Part shown: one piece after another, positions 56,018 through 60,235 of the stretch
How the letters are laid out: each line of letters begins with the position of its first letter
Numbering within the stretch: the stretch's first letter is position 1
Assembly (NCBI RefSeq): GCF_900162815.1
Contig: NZ_FUGD01000071.1
Coordinates: 1-60,235 of the forward strand
DNA length: 60,235 bases
Reading direction: 5' to 3'
DNA from: Psychrobacter pasteurii
Lineage (GTDB): Bacteria > Pseudomonadota > Gammaproteobacteria > Pseudomonadales > Moraxellaceae
Made by a program: the position numbers and the translations under genes
Notes under the pieces: generated by a model
Seen by the model: the letters and a program-made list of their open reading frames with translations, nothing else
Database searches by the model: none
Told to the model about the DNA's origin: nothing

Positions 56018-56356
56018 ATGCAAAAATTACACAGCAACCAACGTATGAGCCAGATTGTTATCCATAATGAGACCATCTATCTAAGCGGTCAAGTGGGTAA
56101 TCCTGAAGAAGATATTTCAGCACAAACCTTAACTTGCCTAGAAAAAGTAAAAGCTTTACTAGAAGAGGTAGGCAGTGACAAATCAAAAATGTTATCAGCC
56201 ACCGTATGGTTAAAAGACATGGCTGACTTTGCTGCTATGAATGCCGTATGGGATGAGTGGTTTAGCGACGTAGCTCCGCCAGCTCGTGCCTGTGGCGAGT
56301 CTGCTTTGGCCAGCCCTGATTTACTGGTTGAAGTAACCGTCATTGCAGCCGTTTAA
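56018..56356 (+). CDS. RidA family reactive imine/enamine deaminase
   Basis: Rid proteins hydrolyse 2-aminoacrylate and other imines released by amino acid oxidases and PLP enzymes. The 112-residue protein has RMSQIVIHNETIYLSGQVGN, DISAQTLTCLEKVKALLEEV, and the end PPARACGESALASPDLLVEV with the conserved arginine and glutamate, then VIAAV. It belongs to a Rid subfamily with short N-terminus. Being right after the DadA-like genes suggests it clears their imine product (inference). AAGGGA precedes the ATG. Confidence 0.9.
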   Translation: MQKLHSNQRMSQIVIHNETIYLSGQVGNPEEDISAQTLTCLEKVKALLEEVGSDKSKMLSATVWLKDMADFAAMNAVWDEWFSDVAPPARACGESALASPDLLVEVTVIAAV

Positions 56357-56395
56357 AGCGAAGCTTAGACTTTTATCTGAAGTTACCTTTAAACT

Positions 56396-56428
56396 AAAAA
56401 AAGACAGCCTTTTGGGGCTGTCTTTTTT
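56396..56428. terminator. Bidirectional terminator after the Rid gene
   Basis: AAAAAAAGACAGCC and GGCTGTCTTTTTTT with a 5-6-base loop, between convergent genes. Confidence 0.9.
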
Positions 56429-56439
56429 TATGTTATGGT

Positions 56440-57081
56440 TTACTGATCATCTGGTTGAGTGGACTCTAAGTCTTCGGTTTTAGGCTGTGGAATGATTTCG
56501 ATAGGCAAGGTCAGGCCTTGGGCAAACTCATGGGCGATGACATAATCATGTTGGCTGGGTTTGACATTGGGGGTGGTATAAACGATCAGTTTTGCCTCAC
56601 TTTCAGAGAATTTGTGAGACAAGTAACTGTCGCCCAATTGATCCAGCAGTTTCTCAAGAGGCTCATTGCTGGCCATGCCAACCGTCAAGCTGTGCTGGGC
56701 TTGCTTGGGGCTGATGTCTGAGAATTTGGCTTGTGACTTTACTGAGTCGCCCTCTAACTCAAAAGGATAGGTGAAGTCTTCAGTGGCAACTGGCTTTTGT
56801 CCTGAGTCAATACGACTCCAGTCGATCGATAAGGGCTGGTTACGCGTTGATACTTGCTCGCCAGTATCTAGCTCGTTAGTATCAGCAGACGAGTCAGGCT
56901 CTACTTCAGAGGCAGCTGTGGCTTCTGATGTTTGTGGGACTTCTGGCTGAGCCTCGGTATTAATAGCTGCCTGCTCATTACAGCCAGAAAGCAATAGCAT
57001 AGAGGTAAGGGCCATAGGTAGGGTTAGGGCAGGTAGTAGCTTTTTTAGGGGCCACTGGTTGAACGTTTTTTGGGTTTGCAT
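56440..57081 (-). CDS. Predicted lipoprotein of unknown function
   Basis: I do not recognise a family. From ATG 57081 the 213-residue protein has a basic start, a hydrophobic stretch (LLPALTLPMALTSMLLLSG) and the lipobox cysteine at 34 (LLSGC), so it is probably a lipoprotein. After it comes a Glu/Ala/Thr/Ser-rich linker to about residue 85, then a compact region with SIDWSRIDSGQKPVATEDFT and SPKQAQHSLTVGMAS. A GTG start at 57108 is also in frame but has no better ribosome site. It lies downstream of the VWA lipoprotein on the same strand, after a terminator. Confidence 0.7.
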   Translation of the reverse strand: MQTQKTFNQWPLKKLLPALTLPMALTSMLLLSGCNEQAAINTEAQPEVPQTSEATAASEVEPDSSADTNELDTGEQVSTRNQPLSIDWSRIDSGQKPVATEDFTYPFELEGDSVKSQAKFSDISPKQAQHSLTVGMASNEPLEKLLDQLGDSYLSHKFSESEAKLIVYTTPNVKPSQHDYVIAHEFAQGLTLPIEIIPQPKTEDLESTQPDDQ

Positions 57082-57185
57082 AAGCGGTCTCAAAAGTAGA
57101 GCTGGCACTGTGATTCGGGCCAGCTCATAGTTATAAAGTATTATAAAGCATTATAAAGTTTTGGCTGAAATAGACAAAATAAAAG

Positions 57186-57217
57186 CAATAACCTCTGCTT
57201 AAATGAGGGGGTTATTG
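57186..57217 (-). terminator. Terminator overlapping the end of the VWA gene
   Basis: On the minus strand CAATAACC.CCTC and GAGGTTATTG pair around a 9-base loop, with the VWA stop codon in the 5' arm and a U-rich tract (CTTTTATTTTG) next. It should limit read-through into the second lipoprotein gene. Confidence 0.65.
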
Positions 57218-58873
57218 TAAATCATTGGCTAATTCAACCAGCTTAATAAATTCCGATCGGCTATTGGTTTTGTCCAAGGGGCTATTTAGGCCCGGTTTGG
57301 CCAACTGTGCCACTTGGTCATAGGTTAAGTCATTGACATACTTACTGCCTGTTAGCAGTTGTCCATAACCTGCAACCGCCATCGCAAATTGGGTCTCTGC
57401 TGAAGCGTTGGTGACTTTATTAGCAATAGGGAAGGTCAGTAGCTTTGAAGTCTCTGCTTGAGGCGATTTATAGCGAATTTTTAAATAGCCAAGCTCGCTT
57501 TTATTTTTATTGGTTACAGCCGTTTTTTGATAGCGACTGGCATCAAGCAGTCCTTTTTGACCGACTGGAGTCACTTCAAATAGAGCCACTACAGATTTAC
57601 CAGCTCCCAACTCACCCGCATCGACCTTATCGTTATTAAAGTCTTCTTTAGCCAATACTCTATTTTCATAGCCAATTAAGCGCCATTCAGAGACAGCAGC
57701 AGGGTTAAACTCCAGTTGAATTTTAACGTCTTTGGCCACGGTATTAAAGGTGGATGACATCTCATCGATTAAGACTTTTTTTGCCTCTGAAAGGGAGTCA
57801 ATGTAGCTGTAGTTGCCGTTACCATTATTTGCAACTTGCTCCATCATATGATCATTATAATTTCCTTGGCCAAAACCTAAGGTTGATAAAGAGATGCCTT
57901 TATCGCGATTTTTGCGCACAAGATCTAGCATGTCATCTACAGCGGATATTCCGACATTAAAGTCGCCGTCGGTGAGCATTAAGATGCGGTTAATCCCTTG
58001 TTTTTTGAAGTTGGCTTCAGCTTGTTGGTAGGCCAGTTTGATAGCCGCTTCACCATTGGTTGAGCCACTGGCAGATAAGTTATCAATGGCATTGAGAATC
58101 TTTTGAGTTTGATTGCCAGCAGTGGCAGGTAGCACCACTTCGGTATTACCCGCATAAGTTATTAAGGTAATAGTATCTTGTGCGCGTAGCTCCTTGGTTA
58201 GGATTTTCAGGCTAGACTTTGCCAGCTGTAGTTTATCACTGCTGTTCATTGAGCCTGACACATCGACCAAAAATACTAAGTTTGCAGCCGGTTGGTTTTG
58301 ATTGGCAGTGACCACATCTTCAGCTTTGATGCCGACTTTGACGATACGATTGGTCGGATGCCAAGGGGAGTTAACCACCTCTGTACTGACTAAAAATGGG
58401 GAGTTTTTCTGTTTGGCGGCTTTCTTAAAATCATAGTTAAAGTAATTAATTAGCTCCTCCACTCGGACAGCCTCAGTAGGAGGTAGGCTGCCGTTATTTA
58501 AAAAGCGGCGGACATTGGCATAGCTTCCTGTATCGGTATCAATGCTAAAAGTCGCAAAAGCTTGTTCGTGAGTGGCGTTCACCGCATTGTGCTTAATCTC
58601 CGCATAATTCTCAGAGTTCTGAGGAGAGATGCCGGGCGGCAGGGGGTAAGGGGAGCGAATATGAGTAGGTGCTGCTATTTTGCCATAGGCTGCGTCAGAG
58701 GCAACCGCTATTAACGGAGGAGCCTCCAGAGCTGGTTGCGGGACAGTCGCTTTGCTGGCCTCATTGCTGGTAGCAACCTCTTGTTGCATGCTACATCCGT
58801 TTAGCACAGATAAGGTTATGGCAGTCACTGAGGTTAGCAGTAAAGGTCGCTTTAATAAAGAAAGTGATTTCAT
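57212..58873 (-). CDS. VWA domain lipoprotein (YfbK-like)
   Basis: The protein resembles E. coli YfbK, a family with an N-terminal segment, a von Willebrand A domain and DUF3520. The lipobox is LNGC with Cys27 followed by Ser, so the protein is expected in the outer membrane facing the periplasm. The N-terminal part has FATFSIDTDTGSYANVRRFL and EAVRVEELINYFNYDF. The VWA domain starts with the MIDAS DVSGS at 204-208 and includes LMLTDGDFNVG; the C-terminal part has SELGYLKIRYKSPQAE. The ATG at 58873 has AAGGA upstream. Its role is unknown. 553 residues. Confidence 0.87.
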   Translation of the reverse strand: MKSLSLLKRPLLLTSVTAITLSVLNGCSMQQEVATSNEASKATVPQPALEAPPLIAVASDAAYGKIAAPTHIRSPYPLPPGISPQNSENYAEIKHNAVNATHEQAFATFSIDTDTGSYANVRRFLNNGSLPPTEAVRVEELINYFNYDFKKAAKQKNSPFLVSTEVVNSPWHPTNRIVKVGIKAEDVVTANQNQPAANLVFLVDVSGSMNSSDKLQLAKSSLKILTKELRAQDTITLITYAGNTEVVLPATAGNQTQKILNAIDNLSASGSTNGEAAIKLAYQQAEANFKKQGINRILMLTDGDFNVGISAVDDMLDLVRKNRDKGISLSTLGFGQGNYNDHMMEQVANNGNGNYSYIDSLSEAKKVLIDEMSSTFNTVAKDVKIQLEFNPAAVSEWRLIGYENRVLAKEDFNNDKVDAGELGAGKSVVALFEVTPVGQKGLLDASRYQKTAVTNKNKSELGYLKIRYKSPQAETSKLLTFPIANKVTNASAETQFAMAVAGYGQLLTGSKYVNDLTYDQVAQLAKPGLNSPLDKTNSRSEFIKLVELANDLQ

Positions 58874-59214
58874 AGTCAATCCTTGGCTATTTTCATGAAA
58901 TAGGTATTTTTGTTATAAATTCATAGGGTATAAAAAAACTAAGACAAATCGCTGTGATGCTTTATATCAATAGCTTTTACGCTTAATTTGACCTTGAATT
59001 AAGGTCAAGCCAATTATCATAATCCCATAAAAAAACCGGCTTTGCTTACAATCGTAATATGATTTTAGTTAAATTACGAGATAAACTAACGACATTGATT
59101 AAATAAATATTAAATTTTAACTCGTAATTGGCTTATTTAGACGACTGTTTTATAAGTGCTTTTTACTTAAGCAGTTAGACAGTAAGCTAAGCTACGAGTA
59201 GCTAAGGAGATTTT
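58874..59214. other. Divergent intergenic region VWA gene / DUF808 gene
   Basis: An AT-rich stretch that must hold both promoters. The notable element is the dyad at 58988-59008. No gene or RNA was seen. Confidence 0.6.
58988..59020 (+). promoter_or_regulatory. Dyad with MerR-type promoter layout upstream of the DUF808 gene
   Basis: TTGACCTT (58988-58995), GAATT, AAGGTCAA (59001-59008) is a perfect 8-bp dyad. Its left end reads as a -35 (TTGACC), and A/T-rich -10 candidates (ATTATC 59013, TATCAT 59015) lie 19-21 bp away. A dyad inside an over-long spacer is typical of MerR-family targets. No regulator gene is nearby. Confidence 0.4.
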
Positions 59215-60132
59215 ATGGCAGGTGGTAGTTTATTAATGCTACTCGATGATATTAGTTTGCTTATGGACGATGTGTCCGTCATGACCAAAGTCGCCGCCAA
59301 AAAAACGGCAGGTGTTCTTGGAGATGACTTAGCACTGAATGCTGAGCAGGTAAGTGGGGTTAAGCCCAGTCGTGAGTTACCTGTGGTTTGGGCAGTGGCG
59401 AAAGGATCGTTTGTTAACAAGCTTATCTTAGTGCCAGCAGCATTATTGATTAGTTATTTTATCCCTTGGCTGATTACCCCTCTACTTATGATTGGGGGAT
59501 TGTTCTTATCCTTTGAGGGAGCTGAGAAGGTGGTTCATAAATTTTGGCCAAGACTGCTACCTCATGATGAGGAGCAGGAGGCTCGAGCTGCTGCTAACGC
59601 TGATGAAACAGTAGATTTGGTCGAGATGGAAAAGGAGAAAGTAAAGGGTGCCATTCGTACTGACTTTATTTTATCTGCTGAAATCATAGTCATTGCGTTA
59701 GGGACGCTTACCAGTGCTAGCTTAATTAATAAGAGTATGGTGCTTTCGGTGATTGCTCTTGCAGCAACTTTTGGTATTTATGGCATCGTAGCCGTTATTG
59801 TTAAAATTGATGACGTAGGCTTGCACATGATGCAAAAGCAAGGAGCAAGTAATGTCACTAAAAAAGTTGGTCAGTTCTTATTATCAGCTGCTCCTAAATT
59901 AATGAAGGTTTTAACGATTGTAGGTACCATTGCTATGTTCTTAGTAGGCGGCGGTATCATTGTGCATGGCATAAATAGCTTGGAACATGCTGTGGAAGAT
60001 CTTGCTGATTTAACGGGTGTGTTCGAAGGGTTGTCAGCCAACCTATTAAACGGATTTATTGGTCTGGCAATTGGTTTGGTCGTCTTGCTTATTGTGACTA
60101 TCATCAAAAAGACACGCTCTGAAGCCCACTAA
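59215..60132 (+). CDS. DUF808 family inner-membrane protein (YedI-like)
   Basis: The 305-residue protein matches the YedI/DUF808 family as I recall it. The N-terminus is MAGGSLLMLLDDISLLMDDV, then KTAGVLGDDLALNAEQVSGV and RELPVVWAVAKGSFVNKLIL, then about six membrane segments including LLMIGGLFLSFEGAEK and VGGGIIVHGINSLEH. Function is not known. The ATG follows AAGGAG. It is the last gene; 103 bases remain with no feature seen. Confidence 0.87.
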   Translation: MAGGSLLMLLDDISLLMDDVSVMTKVAAKKTAGVLGDDLALNAEQVSGVKPSRELPVVWAVAKGSFVNKLILVPAALLISYFIPWLITPLLMIGGLFLSFEGAEKVVHKFWPRLLPHDEEQEARAAANADETVDLVEMEKEKVKGAIRTDFILSAEIIVIALGTLTSASLINKSMVLSVIALAATFGIYGIVAVIVKIDDVGLHMMQKQGASNVTKKVGQFLLSAAPKLMKVLTIVGTIAMFLVGGGIIVHGINSLEHAVEDLADLTGVFEGLSANLLNGFIGLAIGLVVLLIVTIIKKTRSEAH

Positions 60133-60235
60133 TCTTATTTTATACCAATTCTAAAAAATAACACTCAAGTCGCACCACTCCCGCTGAGTGATAGACCTAA
60201 TTAAGTTAGTCTCATTACACAATGCATTCCAAGCG

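Overview
The window reads as a chromosomal segment of a gammaproteobacterium of the family Moraxellaceae, most likely Psychrobacter. The basis is inference from protein character and gene order: moderate GC, an SMC protein rather than MukB, smc followed by zipA, an S10-spc-alpha ribosomal block directly downstream of mre-maf-rng, and fabD-fabG-acpP behind rpmF.

Layout. 1-212 is the 3' end of an IS1341-type (tnpB-only IS200/IS605) element inserted into the 5' part of a TerB/PH-domain membrane gene (to 1236). 1411-5291 is a minus-strand unit gatC-gatA-gatB-tRNA-Pro(GGG). 5711-11044 carries the cell-shape genes mreBCD, then maf and rng (RNase G with a low-complexity insert). 11144-25776 is the ribosomal protein supercluster: rpsJ to rpsQ, rplN to rpmJ with secY, and rpsM-rpsK-rpsD-rpoA-rplQ. 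It has a strong promoter and about 320 nt of leader in front of rpsJ, a second promoter before rplN, and a promoter/terminator/possible antiterminator arrangement between rpsH and rplF. 25834-32092 holds a YciO-family gene, epmC, yceD-rpmF, fabD-fabG-acpP and a BON-LysM protein. 32123-39574 holds queG, nnr, a small secreted protein, two NUDIX hydrolases, birA without its DNA-binding domain, a TauE/SafE transporter and a DUF4298 protein.

39763-40993 is a complete copy of the same IS, lying between a probable promoter and smc. Its TnpB lacks the usual RuvC-II glutamate. smc and zipA follow. They are separated from ligA by a minus-strand block (acyl-CoA dehydrogenase, APH-type kinase, histidine phosphatase, SDR) that looks like a split ACAD10/11-type module for hydroxyacyl-CoA breakdown. 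Two tandem DadA-like flavoenzymes and a RidA imine deaminase follow, the second flavoenzyme gene behind a short structured leader. The end holds two lipoproteins (one with a VWA domain) and a DUF808 membrane protein behind a MerR-type-looking dyad.

Most of the window is conserved housekeeping DNA. The most unusual material is the IS pair with its RNA-guided nuclease and probable guide RNAs, the rpsH-rplF attenuator-like leader, the ACAD/APH block splitting smc-zipA from ligA, and the short leader RNA before the second DadA-like gene. No CRISPR array, phage, plasmid origin or rRNA gene was seen.
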